Assembly: GCF_000764665.1 (NCBI RefSeq)
Contig: NZ_JRGM01000142.1
Location: 1-33,536, forward strand
DNA from: Aeromonas lacus
GTDB taxonomy: Bacteria; Pseudomonadota; Gammaproteobacteria; Enterobacterales; Aeromonadaceae
Direction: 5' to 3'
Length of the DNA: 33,536 nt
The position numbers were made by a program, and so were the translations under genes. Positions 23,686-32,181 of this stretch are shown here, in pieces (within the stretch, counting starts at the first letter, position 1; each line of letters begins with the position of its first letter). The notes beneath the pieces were generated by a model. That model was not told where the DNA came from. It ran no database searches and saw nothing but the letters and a program-made list of their open reading frames with translations.

Positions 23686-25719
23686 TTATTCCGCCTTGCC
23701 GGCTTCATCGGCCGGTGCCGCGGCGTTATCCGCACTGCTCTCGGCGACCGGCGCTTCCGGTGCCGGACCCGGTACCAGATCTACCGCCGGTTTGGCGATG
23801 AGGGAGCGGGTCTCTTCCACCGCTTCGGTCAGCTTCACCTCGATGATCTGGCCGAGCTCGTAGACCACCTCGGTCTTGTCCAGATAGACGCGGCCGTTGT
23901 CCCAGTTGCACTCCAGGCGATCCTTGTTGTCGAGGATATGACGGGCAGGCATGAAAACCACGGCGCCGTTCTCCTGCAGACGCAGCTTGAGACCGGCACG
24001 CATCACGTCGATGATCTCGGCATTGAATACCTGATCGGTGCCTGCGGCGGCTTTCAGGTAACGGACATAGAGCCAGTCACCGATGTCACGCTCCACCATG
24101 CGGTGCAGACGGCGGCAGGCGGTCAGATGCTCGGTGAGCTCCTGACTCGGGCGTTCGCCCGGGGTTTTGCCGGCGATGACCGCTTTGAGCAGACGATGGT
24201 TGACCATGTCGCCGTATTTACGGATCGGGGAGGTCCAGGTGGCGTAGGCATCCAGACCCAGGCCGTAGTGGGCGCCCGGTTCGGAGGACATCAGTGCATA
24301 GCTCTGGAAACGGCGGATCTTGCCATCCAGCCAGCGGGTATCGAGGTTGTCGATCCAGCGGCGCAGGGCACAGAAGCCGGAGAGGCTGGCGATCTCGTCG
24401 CGCTCGAACGGGGCTTCGGCACTCTTCAGCAGGTCGATGGCGCCGTCGAGGGACTCTTCGTCAAAGCCGGTGTGAACGTTGAAGATGCCGTAACCGACGC
24501 TCTTGCCCAGCACGCGACCGGCGCAGATGTTGGCGGCGATCATCGACTCTTCCACCATGCGGTTGGCGATGCGGCGCGGCTCGACGTGGATGGCCAGCAC
24601 TTCGCCATTCTCGCCCAGCTCGAAGTCGTAGTCGGGACGGTCCGGGAACACCAGCGCATGCTCGGTACGCCACGCGATGCGCGCCTCGGTCATCGCCTTC
24701 ATCAGCGGCAGCTGGGCCAGTACGCCAGCGTCGATGGTCAGTTCTTTGCCATGCTCGGCCCAGTCGGAGACGTCGTCATAGTTGAGACGAGCGTGGGAGC
24801 AGATGCGGGCAGCGAAGAACTCGGTCTCTTCCATCAGCAGGCCATCTTCGGCGATGTGCAGACGGGCGCACAGGGTGTTGCGCTCCTCGCCCTCTTTCAG
24901 GGAGCAGAGCTCATCGGAGAGGGTGCGCGGGATCATCGGCACGTTGCGGCCCGGCATGTAGACGGTAAAGGCGCGCTGGGCGGCCTCTTTGTCCAGCTCG
25001 CTGCCTTCGGCCACATAGGCGGTCGGATCGGCGATAGCGACCAGCAGCTCCCAGCCGTTGTCCAGTTTGCGGATGGCCAGGGCGTCATCCATATCCTTGG
25101 TCTTGGCGCCGTCGATGGTGAAGAAGGGGACATCGGTCAGATCGGTGCGGGGCAGCTCTTCTTCCTCGATTACCTTCCACTCCGGCAGATCCGCCGGTTC
25201 GATCTGGGCCAGATTGTGGCGCGCGAGCACCACCCACCAGGGCACGTTGTGATCTTCCTGACTGGCGATCTTCTGGATGATCTCGGCAGAGAAGTTGCCG
25301 TCACTCAGGGCGTGGCGCTTGAGGGTCGCAATCACCCAGTCCCCTTCCTTGAACTCTTTCTCATCCAGACCCTTCTTGGCGCGGGCCTTGATGGCATCCT
25401 TGATCAGCGGGTGATCGGCCACCACGTTGAGGCGGTCACGGAACATCTTGACCCGGGCCACAAAGCGGGTGACGGACTGCTCCAGCAGCTCATCCGGCTC
25501 GGCCACTTCCTTCTCTTTTTCGGTGCGGATCAGGGCGCTCACCCGGTCACCGTGCATCACCTTTTTCATGTAGGGAGGCGGCACGAAATAGCTGGTCTTC
25601 TCATCGACCTCCAGAAAGCCGAAGCCCCGATCGGAGGCGCGGATAACACCCTCTTTCTTCGGGATGTTTTCGCGGATTTGTTGCTTGAGCTGGGCCAGCA
25701 GCGGATTGTCTTGGAACAT
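23686..25719 (-). CDS. rnb: Exoribonuclease II
   Basis: The 677-residue 3'-5' exoribonuclease degrades single-stranded RNA. It follows E. coli RNase II almost throughout, from MFQDNPLLAQLKQQI to the C terminus. Two cold-shock domains cover about 20-180. The RNB catalytic domain spans about 190-520, with acidic metal ligands in TIDGAKTKDMDDAL and the substrate channel motif YATWTSPIRKYGDM. An S1 domain lies at about 560-645. E. coli RNase II has 644 residues; here an extra roughly 30-residue Ala/Pro/Glu-rich tail (VPGPAPEAPVAESSADNAA) follows the S1 domain. A 694-codon open frame on the opposite strand is a composition artefact. Confidence 0.96.
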   Translation of the reverse strand: MFQDNPLLAQLKQQIRENIPKKEGVIRASDRGFGFLEVDEKTSYFVPPPYMKKVMHGDRVSALIRTEKEKEVAEPDELLEQSVTRFVARVKMFRDRLNVVADHPLIKDAIKARAKKGLDEKEFKEGDWVIATLKRHALSDGNFSAEIIQKIASQEDHNVPWWVVLARHNLAQIEPADLPEWKVIEEEELPRTDLTDVPFFTIDGAKTKDMDDALAIRKLDNGWELLVAIADPTAYVAEGSELDKEAAQRAFTVYMPGRNVPMIPRTLSDELCSLKEGEERNTLCARLHIAEDGLLMEETEFFAARICSHARLNYDDVSDWAEHGKELTIDAGVLAQLPLMKAMTEARIAWRTEHALVFPDRPDYDFELGENGEVLAIHVEPRRIANRMVEESMIAANICAGRVLGKSVGYGIFNVHTGFDEESLDGAIDLLKSAEAPFERDEIASLSGFCALRRWIDNLDTRWLDGKIRRFQSYALMSSEPGAHYGLGLDAYATWTSPIRKYGDMVNHRLLKAVIAGKTPGERPSQELTEHLTACRRLHRMVERDIGDWLYVRYLKAAAGTDQVFNAEIIDVMRAGLKLRLQENGAVVFMPARHILDNKDRLECNWDNGRVYLDKTEVVYELGQIIEVKLTEAVEETRSLIAKPAVDLVPGPAPEAPVAESSADNAAAPADEAGKAE

Positions 25720-25818
25720 AAGTGAGGAACCTGAAGTGAAAACCTGGGTGGAGACCTGATGAAGGATCGCCCAGCACTATACGTTTTTAGCCCTGCAAAG
25801 CCAAGGTGAATGGCCTGC

Positions 25819-26718
25819 TCAGCGTGGTTTCAACTGCGATCTGGCATGGTCGATAAGGCGTTGGGAGAGCTGCTTGTGTACCCCCTTTTCCAGTACCCAG
25901 CGGTGCCAGTAGAGGCGTTCCGTCAGGACGTGGTCGGGACTGAGGTTGAGTAGTGATCCGCCAGCCAGCTGGCCTCTTATCTGCAATTCGGGAATGAGAC
26001 AATAGGCCAGACCTTGTTCGGCCATGGCGACGAAGGCCTCCGACGAGTGAACCGTATGGCAGGGATAACCGCCGGGCTCCAGCCCGAAGTGTTGCGCCAT
26101 GAAGCTGACATGCATGTCGTCGCGTTGATCGAAGGCCACTGCCGGAGCCTTGGCCAGCGCCTTCCTAGTCAGGCCGTGGGGGAAGTGTCGCGCCACGAAC
26201 GCGGGGCTGGCGGTAAGCAGGTAGTTCATTTCGCCCAGCTCATCGACGCAGCAACCGGCCAGTGGCTGGGGGCTCAGGCTGACGGCGCCGAAAGCCTGCC
26301 CTTCGCGCACCTTGTCGAGGGTGCGGCTCTCGTCATCCACCAACAGATTGAGTTCGATGGGATGCTGCTCCAGCAAGGGGGCGATAGCGGGCAGAAACCA
26401 GGTTGCCAGGCTGTCGGCATTGACGGCGATGCTGATCCGGATGGGGGCTGTTGGCGTGGCGGGGGCCAGTTCGCCTGCCAGCTCAAGTTCGAGCTGGTGC
26501 ACCTGACGATAGTGAGCCAGCAGCTTTTCCCCCAGCGGGGTTGCCTGCAACGGCTGACTGCGAATGATCAGTGGTTCGGCAAATTGCTGCTCCAGCTGCT
26601 TGATCCGTTGGGAGATGGCCGATTGGGTGATGTGCAGCGACCTGGCTGCCCGCTCGAAATTCTGCTCCTGCAGCACGGCATCCAGTGCTCGCAGCAGTTT
26701 GTAATCCAGCTCTTTCAT
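25819..26718 (-). CDS. argP: LysR-family regulator ArgP (IciA)
   Basis: The 299-residue LysR-type regulator responds to arginine and lysine. It activates the arginine exporter gene argO and other amino-acid and replication genes in related bacteria. The N-terminal winged helix-turn-helix (about 4-62) reads LLRALDAVLQEQNFERAARSL and ITQSAISQRIKQLEQQ. The effector domain keeps ArgP-specific wording: VNADSLATWFLPAIAPLL, AFDQRDDMH, CHTVHSSEAFVAMA, LYWHRW. Its usual target argO is 1.9 kb to the right, with luxI and luxR between them. The start at 26718 gives the family length. Confidence 0.92.
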   Translation of the reverse strand: MKELDYKLLRALDAVLQEQNFERAARSLHITQSAISQRIKQLEQQFAEPLIIRSQPLQATPLGEKLLAHYRQVHQLELELAGELAPATPTAPIRISIAVNADSLATWFLPAIAPLLEQHPIELNLLVDDESRTLDKVREGQAFGAVSLSPQPLAGCCVDELGEMNYLLTASPAFVARHFPHGLTRKALAKAPAVAFDQRDDMHVSFMAQHFGLEPGGYPCHTVHSSEAFVAMAEQGLAYCLIPELQIRGQLAGGSLLNLSPDHVLTERLYWHRWVLEKGVHKQLSQRLIDHARSQLKPR

Positions 26719-26885
26719 CTCTCATCCTCCCCTCGGCGCAGAGCCCAACTCTACGTGACTGCGCCGGGGACAACAACGGCGAGAGGGGGGGGGCCATTCT
26801 GGCGGAGCTGTGATATCTGACAGTGGTAGAGGAGCCTTTTGGGGCAGATACTGGGTTCGTCGCGCTGGCCGCCCGGCGCGGAGTC

Positions 26886-26927
26886 ATGGCGAGCCATTTG
26901 TCCCGGGGCGGGCTCCCGGGATTTTTT
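26886..26927 (+). terminator. Plus-strand intrinsic terminator running into the 3' end of luxI
   Basis: TCCCGGG (26901-26907) and CCCGGGA (26915-26921) form a strong stem, followed on the plus strand by six T (26922-26927). ATGGC-GA-GCCAT (26886-26897) forms a small hairpin just before it. The T-run overlaps the luxI stop codon. No plus-strand gene is seen upstream, and on the minus strand no T-run follows, so orientation favours an unannotated plus-strand transcript. Confidence 0.5.
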
Positions 26928-27564
26928 ATACCTGGGCAGCCAATTGTTCCACCTTGTGCTCGACGCTCTGGTATTGACCCAGCAGGGTTTGCGAGACGAC
27001 TCGGCCAAAGTGTTCATTGAGGTGAAAACGCAGGCCAACGCCTCTGACGGCCCCGAGATCCACGGATTGGCGGTGGCCCAGACGTTCCATCGGGATGCCC
27101 ATTCTGCGGTAGATACGCTCTGCTGGCAGACTGGCGACGCCAACAACCTCCTTGATGCCGTTGGCTTTGGCAAAATCATAAACTTCGCGAAGGATAACGA
27201 ACGTGAGTTCGCTGACGCCATTTTCCATGCGAGGTGCACGGCTGGCATCTATGGCCAGACGAGTCAGCTCCCAGGTGTCGGGCGTGCAGGGAGGGCATTC
27301 GCCAGCCAGCGCAGTTGGAAAAATGGTGGACAACATGTAGGTGCCGGAGCAGTCGAGCATGCGGATGCAGCCGCATATCCCTTCGCTGTCTTCGATCAGT
27401 ACCCAGTGGGTGTCCGGGGAGTCGAAACTATCGCGCTCAAGACCGCGGTGTGATTCAACATCCCAACCAAGACGACCAGAAAAGATGCGATTTCGAAAGC
27501 GATAGAGCTCGTTCTCTATCTCATTTCGCGGGTGATCTCTCAATTTTCCTGTGAAAACCAACAT
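26926..27564 (-). CDS. ahyI: Acyl-homoserine-lactone synthase, AhyI/AsaI-type LuxI
   Basis: The 212-residue autoinducer synthase makes an N-acyl-homoserine lactone, in Aeromonas mainly N-butanoyl-homoserine lactone, from S-adenosylmethionine and acyl-ACP. The invariant LuxI residues are present: Arg, Phe and Trp in YRFRNRIFSGRLGWD; Glu and two Asp in RGLERDSFD; Arg in GCIRML; and Glu and Arg in WELTRLAID. The C-terminal acyl-chain region (VVGVASLPAERIYRRMGIP) fits the Aeromonas group. The start has GAGGGG upstream. It is divergent from luxR with 62 bp between starts. The product chain length is taken from the family. Confidence 0.93.
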   Translation of the reverse strand: MLVFTGKLRDHPRNEIENELYRFRNRIFSGRLGWDVESHRGLERDSFDSPDTHWVLIEDSEGICGCIRMLDCSGTYMLSTIFPTALAGECPPCTPDTWELTRLAIDASRAPRMENGVSELTFVILREVYDFAKANGIKEVVGVASLPAERIYRRMGIPMERLGHRQSVDLGAVRGVGLRFHLNEHFGRVVSQTLLGQYQSVEHKVEQLAAQV

Positions 27565-27593
27565 TGTGGCCCCTCTCTCTTTCTATTCGCCGT

Positions 27594-27599
27594 TATAAT
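27594..27599 (+). promoter_or_regulatory. Perfect -10 box of the luxR gene
   Basis: TATAAT lies 28 bp before the ahyR start in the 62-bp divergent gap. No good -35 is found at 17 bp spacing, which suggests an activator-assisted promoter. A minus-strand promoter for ahyI must share this gap or lie in the ahyR leader. Confidence 0.45.
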
Positions 27600-27626
27600 C
27601 ACATGCTCTGCCAAGGGGGCTAGCAC

Positions 27627-28409
27627 ATGCAACGAGAGCAACTGTTTGAATATCTGGAACATTTCACTTCGGTGACAGATGGGGATTGTCTGGCTAGATT
27701 AATTGGTCAGTTCTCACTTGATATGGGGTATGACTACTATGGTTTTACCCTGATCATTCCCATGTCGATGCAGCGCCCCAAAGTTGTGCTGTTCAATCAG
27801 TGCCCTGCTCCCTGGGTACAGACCTATACCGACAACAACATGCTGGCTTGCGACCCCGTTATTCAGCTGGCGCGCAAACAGACACTCCCTATCTACTGGA
27901 ACCGGCTCGACGAGCGGGCCCGTTTTCTGCAGGAAGGGAGTATGGACATGATGGGTCTGGCAGCCGAATTTGGTCTGCGCAATGGCCTCTCCTTCCCACT
28001 ACATGGCGCTGGCGGAGAGAACGGTATTCTCTCCTTCATTACTTCCGAGCGGGCATCAAGCGACTTGCTGCTGGAGTCCTCGCCAATCCTTTCCTGGATG
28101 TCCAACTACATCTTTGAAGCTGCGATTCGGGTCGTTCGTCACAACATGCAGGAGGCGCCAGCCCCTGAGGTATTGACCGAACGCGAAACCGAGTGCCTTT
28201 TCTGGGCTAGTGAAGGGAAAACCTCGTGCGAAATTGCCTGCATTCTCGGCATCACCGAGCGCACGGTGAATTACCATCTCAATCAGGTCACTCGTAAAAC
28301 CGGCTCCATGAATCGCTATCAGGCGATTGCCAAGGGCGTCAGCAGCGGTATCCTGTTGCCCAATCTGGAGCAGGTCGTCGTGACCCATTACCCGGTATCG
28401 CTGCAGTAG
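27627..28409 (+). CDS. ahyR: Quorum-sensing transcriptional regulator, AhyR/AsaR-type LuxR
   Basis: The 260-residue regulator binds the acyl-homoserine lactone made by the neighbouring synthase. The N-terminal autoinducer domain (about 15-165) has the conserved Trp and Tyr in PWVQTYTDNN, Asp-Pro in ACDPVIQL, Trp in IYWNRLDE, and Gly in LRNGLSFP. The C-terminal LuxR helix-turn-helix (about 185-245) reads LTERETECLFWASEGKTSCE, GITERTVNYHLNQVTRKT and RYQAIAKGV. AAGGGGG is 7 nt before ATG. It is divergent from ahyI, the standard Aeromonas arrangement, and is followed by argO in the same direction after 218 bp. Confidence 0.93.
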   Translation: MQREQLFEYLEHFTSVTDGDCLARLIGQFSLDMGYDYYGFTLIIPMSMQRPKVVLFNQCPAPWVQTYTDNNMLACDPVIQLARKQTLPIYWNRLDERARFLQEGSMDMMGLAAEFGLRNGLSFPLHGAGGENGILSFITSERASSDLLLESSPILSWMSNYIFEAAIRVVRHNMQEAPAPEVLTERETECLFWASEGKTSCEIACILGITERTVNYHLNQVTRKTGSMNRYQAIAKGVSSGILLPNLEQVVVTHYPVSLQ

Positions 28410-28462
28410 TGTGGTTCCTGGCGGGAGCGATGAATTCTCCTGCCGCTATTCAGGGGGGACAA

Positions 28463-28485
28463 TTGTCAGATCCGGTAATTGACAA
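28463..28485. promoter_or_regulatory. Inverted repeat upstream of argO
   Basis: TTGTCA (28463-28468) and TGACAA (28480-28485) are exact inverted half-sites separated by 11 bp, about 145 bp before the argO start. The spacing fits a LysR-type or LuxR-type dimer site, and ArgP and AhyR are both encoded nearby. This is suggestive only. Confidence 0.35.
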
Positions 28486-28588
28486 GAGGGCGGCAACCGC
28501 ATTCAGAGGGGCATGGCTGAGTCCGTTGCTATTAGCAAATCGAATCAAACAGTAAATCAATGAATTTCTCTGGATAGAAGCTCATCGC

Positions 28589-28594
28589 TATAGT
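28589..28594 (+). promoter_or_regulatory. Candidate -10 box of argO
   Basis: TATAGT matches 5 of 6 positions of the -10 consensus, 34 bp before the argO start. The -35 region at 17 bp spacing is poor, as expected for an ArgP-activated promoter. Confidence 0.4.
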
Positions 28595-28627
28595 GCCGTT
28601 TATTCCCAATTTCAGACGGTGCTTTTC

Positions 28628-29236
28628 ATGTTCGCCACTACTCTGCAAGGCTTTACCCTTGGCCTTGCCATGATCATTCCCATCGGTGCCCAGAACGCCT
28701 TTGTGCTTAGCCGCGGGATCCATCGCAATCACCATCTGCTGACCGCAACGCTCTGCAGCTTCTGCGATCTCATCCTGATCGGGATCGGCGTATTTGGTGG
28801 TGCTACTGTCCTATCTGCAAGCCCCATCGGGATGGCGCTGCTGACCTGGGGCGGCGTGCTTTTTCTCTCCTGGTTCGGTGTGCGCTCCCTGTGCAGTGCA
28901 TGGCGTGGTTCTCAGGCCGGGCTTGCCGACTCGCCCCAGCAAATGGGGGCCAAAAGTGTGTTGGCGATGACGTTGGGCGTCACCCTGCTCAATCCCCATG
29001 TCTATCTCGATACGCTGATGTTGCTCGGCTCCGTGGGCAGTCAGGTGGCAGAGTCCTTGCGCCCGGCATTTGCCGCAGGTGCCATGCTGGCCTCGCTGGT
29101 ATGGTTTTACTCGCTGGCATTGGGGGCCGCAGCTCTGGCCCCTTGGCTGGCAAAGGGGAGGGTGCAGCAGGGGATCGATCTGCTGGTCGGCATCATCATG
29201 CTGATCCTGGCGCTGCAACTGGCCAGAGGGAGTTAA
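28628..29236 (+). CDS. argO: Arginine exporter ArgO (LysE family)
   Basis: The 202-residue inner-membrane exporter of arginine (and possibly canavanine or lysine) belongs to the LysE superfamily. About six hydrophobic segments are visible. The family signature PIGAQNAFVLSRGI is near the start, with LNPHVYLDTLMLLGSVG in the middle and a hydrophobic tail (LLVGIIMLILALQLARG). I chose ATG 28628 because it aligns with the E. coli ArgO start; the GTG at 28619 adds three residues. Its known activator ArgP is encoded 1.9 kb upstream on the other strand. A convergent terminator separates it from the chemoreceptor gene. Confidence 0.92.
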   Translation: MFATTLQGFTLGLAMIIPIGAQNAFVLSRGIHRNHHLLTATLCSFCDLILIGIGVFGGATVLSASPIGMALLTWGGVLFLSWFGVRSLCSAWRGSQAGLADSPQQMGAKSVLAMTLGVTLLNPHVYLDTLMLLGSVGSQVAESLRPAFAAGAMLASLVWFYSLALGAAALAPWLAKGRVQQGIDLLVGIIMLILALQLARGS

Positions 29237-29250
29237 CTCATCCAGATAAA

Positions 29251-29279
29251 AAGATGCCACTCGCAGGGAGTGGCATCTT
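29251..29279. terminator. Hairpin terminator between convergent argO and chemoreceptor genes
   Basis: AAGATGCCACTC (29251-29262) pairs perfectly with GAGTGGCATCTT (29268-29279) around GCAGG. It follows the argO stop by 14 bp and lies just beyond the chemoreceptor stop, so it probably works in both directions despite short T-tracts. Confidence 0.8.
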
Positions 29280-29294
29280 GGTTGTTAAGAGGGA

Positions 29295-31304
29295 TCAGAC
29301 CCGGAACTGCGAAAGCAGCCGCTGTTGCAGCAGGCTGGCCTGATGCAGTGACGAGGCGAGTTGCAGACACTCCTGCGCCTCCTGTTCACCGGTTTTGGCC
29401 TGCAGACTGATTCCCGAGACTTTGTCGGAGGAGTTGCTGAGGGTGTGTGACAGCTGCCCGGTTGCGACGGCCACCTGTTGCACCATATCAGCCAGCTGAT
29501 CGATGGCATCTTGTACCTTGAACAGGATCTGCTTGGTGTTCTCGGAGTCTTGCATACCCGCTTCCACCGTCTTGAGGTTACGTTGCATCATCAGGTAGGC
29601 GGTCTCGGTTTGCTGCTGGATGCTGCTAATCACCTGGCTAATCTCGGCACTGGAAGCCGCTGTGCGGTTGGCAAGAGTGCGCACTTCGTCAGCCACAACC
29701 GCAAAGCCCCGCCCCATTTCCCCTGCTCGGGCCGCCTCAATCGCGGCATTGAGTGCCAACAGATTGGTTTGCTCCGAGATACCGCTGATGGTGGAGATGA
29801 TCTGGCCGATCTGGCCCGCCTGCTCCTTGAGGGAGTTGATGGCGATGGCGCACTCGCTTACCTCCTGTACTACGCGTTGCATGCCCGCGCTGGCAGAGGC
29901 GACATACTGGCTGCTCTCGGTGGTTAGCTGGCGCACTTCATTGGCATTGTGAGCGGCCATGCTGCAGTTGTCCGAGATTCCGGTGGCAACCTGTACCATC
30001 TCCTCACTGTCATGATGCAGAGCCAGCGCATGTTCGGCTGTCTGGCGGCTGCTCTGGCTGATGGCCTCCACCCGATTGACCGAGGTATGGACATGCTCGC
30101 TGATGTGCTGGTTGTTGTGCATCGTCGAGCTGATCATCTTCTGCAGCTTCTCGATAAAGCGATCCACGCTATTGGCGAGCGACCCGATCTCATCATCCCG
30201 CTTCAGGTTGATACGCACGTTGAGATCGCCATCGCCCGCGGCTATATCCTGCATCCGTTTATTTACCTGCAACAGCGGAGTGACCAGTTTGCGGGTCAAC
30301 CAGAAGCCACACAGGGTGACGATGACGAGGCTGAATACAAGGCCAGCCAGGATCAGACTGTTGGTCTGACCGATGATGCCATTGAGCTGGATAATCTGAT
30401 CTTCCACGGTGGCATCGCCTTTTGCCTCGACATCGACCAGCTGCTGCTGCAGCCGATCTGCGCTCTGTTCATAGGTTGCCTGTTGTGTCTGATAACTGGC
30501 GAGAGCCGTTAGCCAGTTGCCCAGCAACTGTTTGTGGCGGGCCTGCAGCTCGCGGTATTGGCTCGACAGCGTATGACCGCCGAATTCTCCGCTGCCCTGT
30601 ACATCGAACAGCCCCGTGGCCAGCATCCGGCTGGCGGCACTCTCATAAAATGTGATTGCCTCTTCCAGCTCCTTTTTGATGGCATCCGAGATTCCGAGTC
30701 TACGCATCTTTTCCATGGCGTAGAGTTGACGCAAGAAGCCGATATTGGACTCCATACCGCCATCGGCAGCCTCCCATCGCGTTTCCAGACCGCCGTTCCA
30801 GCTAATGGGTTGGTCAGGCGATTGCGTCAGGCCTTCCACGGCCTCATCACCGATGACCTCCATCTGTTCCGAGAGGCGGGCCAGTCGATCGGCATTATCG
30901 CGCAAGGATTGATCCACATCGGTATAGCTGCGATAGAGCGCCAGCAAGGCATCTTGCTGCTGTCGATAGTCCTGCTGCTGCTGCTCCATGGTCTTGACTG
31001 CGGAGGGTTCGATGAGTTGCCCGTTGGCCACCCGTTTCAGAGCGTCATCGGTTGCCGCCTTGGCTGAATTCAGCTTGCCATTATCGAGCGGGATCCCGTT
31101 GAGCATCTTTTGGATTTGCAGTTGCTGGTGGCCCAGTTCGATGGAGCCTTCCATGGCGCCATCTGCCGTTTGCCAGGCTGCCCCCAATACATAGGAGAGC
31201 AGATTGGCCAGTCGCTGGCTGCCGTACCAGCCGACGATCCCCATGCCCAGCGTGCAGCCAAGCAATATGGTGAGGCCCAGATTTGAGGTCGTAACAATCT
31301 TCAT
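29295..31304 (-). CDS. Methyl-accepting chemotaxis protein with large periplasmic sensor domain
   Basis: The 669-residue chemoreceptor has a first transmembrane helix (about 10-27) and a periplasmic sensor region of about 285 residues (30-316), followed by a second helix (about 317-337). A HAMP domain (about 338-392) leads to the cytoplasmic signalling hairpin, whose tip reads [19 protein letters not shown] then [12 protein letters not shown]. The sensor region is helical and of helical-bimodular size. It contains two copies of a W-x-x-A-D-G-x-M-E-x-x-I pattern at 44-67 and 177-200. No C-terminal pentapeptide for CheR is present. ATG 31304 has GGAAGG 7 nt upstream, so I rejected the start at 31331. 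The ligand is unknown. Confidence 0.92.
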   Translation of the reverse strand: MKIVTTSNLGLTILLGCTLGMGIVGWYGSQRLANLLSYVLGAAWQTADGAMEGSIELGHQQLQIQKMLNGIPLDNGKLNSAKAATDDALKRVANGQLIEPSAVKTMEQQQQDYRQQQDALLALYRSYTDVDQSLRDNADRLARLSEQMEVIGDEAVEGLTQSPDQPISWNGGLETRWEAADGGMESNIGFLRQLYAMEKMRRLGISDAIKKELEEAITFYESAASRMLATGLFDVQGSGEFGGHTLSSQYRELQARHKQLLGNWLTALASYQTQQATYEQSADRLQQQLVDVEAKGDATVEDQIIQLNGIIGQTNSLILAGLVFSLVIVTLCGFWLTRKLVTPLLQVNKRMQDIAAGDGDLNVRINLKRDDEIGSLANSVDRFIEKLQKMISSTMHNNQHISEHVHTSVNRVEAISQSSRQTAEHALALHHDSEEMVQVATGISDNCSMAAHNANEVRQLTTESSQYVASASAGMQRVVQEVSECAIAINSLKEQAGQIGQIISTISGISEQTNLLALNAAIEAARAGEMGRGFAVVADEVRTLANRTAASSAEISQVISSIQQQTETAYLMMQRNLKTVEAGMQDSENTKQILFKVQDAIDQLADMVQQVAVATGQLSHTLSNSSDKVSGISLQAKTGEQEAQECLQLASSLHQASLLQQRLLSQFRV

Positions 31305-31330
31305 GTGATGGCCTTCCTTGGTGTGTTGCA

Positions 31331-31357
31331 CTATCGGGTGCCGAATAAGTCTAATCA
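31331..31357 (-). promoter_or_regulatory. Possible sigma-28 (FliA) promoter of the chemoreceptor gene
   Basis: On the minus strand TGAT, a 15-bp spacer, then CCCGATAG resembles the flagellar consensus TAAA-N15-GCCGATAA (2 of 4 and 6 of 8 positions). It lies about 27 bp before the start at 31304, a suitable place for a chemotaxis gene, but the match is only moderate. Confidence 0.3.
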
Positions 31358-31486
31358 GACAACGCCATGTTTGCCAAAGATGCGGAGTCGGCTACCGGTT
31401 ATCCCGTGCCTGAAAAAGCACAGGATCAAGCATGGTGGATCTTGCATAAAATGCTTCTCCGATGAGCCGCCACCGATAGGGCCATG

Positions 31487-31502
31487 CTGGATACTTATCC
31501 AG
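31487..31502. promoter_or_regulatory. LexA (SOS) box upstream of ruvA
   Basis: CTGGATACTTATCCAG is a near-perfect palindrome of the form CTG-N10-CAG. It lies 57-72 bp before the ruvA start and just upstream of a possible -10 (TATGCT, 31511-31516), so LexA bound here would block the promoter. ruvAB is an SOS operon in E. coli. Confidence 0.85.
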
Positions 31503-31558
31503 TTATTCTTTATGCTATGAGCCAATTTGCGAATTGCTGTATTGGTGAGGAGAGAGCC

Positions 31559-32173
31559 GTGATTGGTCGCTTGAGAGGCATTGTCATTGAAAAGCAGCCC
31601 CCCGAGGTTTTGCTGGAAGTGGGCGGGGTCGGCTACGAGGTGCATATGCCGATGAGCTGTTTCTATGATTTGCCGGAAATTGGCAAGGAGGCGACCATCC
31701 ACACCCATTTTGTGGTGCGTGAGGATGCCCAGCTGCTCTATGGCTTCAACCACAAACAGGAGCGGGCCCTGTTCCGCGAGCTGATCAAGACCAACGGGGT
31801 CGGCCCCAAGCTGGCGCTGGCGATTCTTTCCGGCATGACTGCCAGCCAGTTCGTCATCTCTGTCGAGCGTGAAGAGATAAGCTCACTGGTCAAGCTGCCA
31901 GGGGTGGGCAAGAAGACGGCCGAACGGCTGGTGGTGGAGATGAAGGATCGCCTCAAGGGATGGGTCAGTCATGATCTCTTCTCCCCGGCAGCGGTCACCT
32001 TGCCATCTCGCGAGCCGGAACTGCGGGCTCCGGATGCAGCGGAAGAGGCGGCCAGCGCACTGGTGGCGCTCGGTTACAAGCCACAACAGGCGAGCCAGAT
32101 CGTCAGCAAGGTCGCCAAAGATGGTATGTCAGTGGAAGATATCATCCGCGAATCCCTGCGTAGTCTGGTGTGA
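31559..32173 (+). CDS. ruvA: Holliday junction branch migration protein RuvA
   Basis: The 204-residue protein forms tetramers that hold the Holliday junction square-planar and load RuvB. It opens VIGRLRG (MIGRLRG in E. coli). An OB-fold domain covers about 1-63, tandem helix-hairpin-helix motifs at about 70-140 ([36 protein letters not shown]), and the C-terminal RuvB-binding domain about 157-204. I chose GTG 31559 because GAGGAG is 8 nt upstream and the length matches; the frame to 31484 would overlap the LexA box. ruvB follows after 8 bp. ruvC is not adjacent; a chemoreceptor gene lies upstream instead. Confidence 0.95.
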   Translation: MIGRLRGIVIEKQPPEVLLEVGGVGYEVHMPMSCFYDLPEIGKEATIHTHFVVREDAQLLYGFNHKQERALFRELIKTNGVGPKLALAILSGMTASQFVISVEREEISSLVKLPGVGKKTAERLVVEMKDRLKGWVSHDLFSPAAVTLPSREPELRAPDAAEEAASALVALGYKPQQASQIVSKVAKDGMSVEDIIRESLRSLV

Positions 32174-32181
32174 GGTAGCTG

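Noticed and set aside
23641..25725. 694-codon open frame on the plus strand
   Set aside because: It is the antisense shadow of rnb. The encoded sequence is His/Gly/Val-rich without domains, while the minus strand matches RNase II end to end.
26780..26795. Run of nine G upstream of argP
   Set aside because: It could be a phase-variable tract, but it is single, non-coding and its position relative to a promoter is unclear.
27600..27625. Lux box in the ahyI-ahyR gap
   Set aside because: The GCTCTGCC/GGGCTAGC segment pairs at only about half of its positions and lacks the CTG/CAG spacing of lux boxes, so I do not call it.
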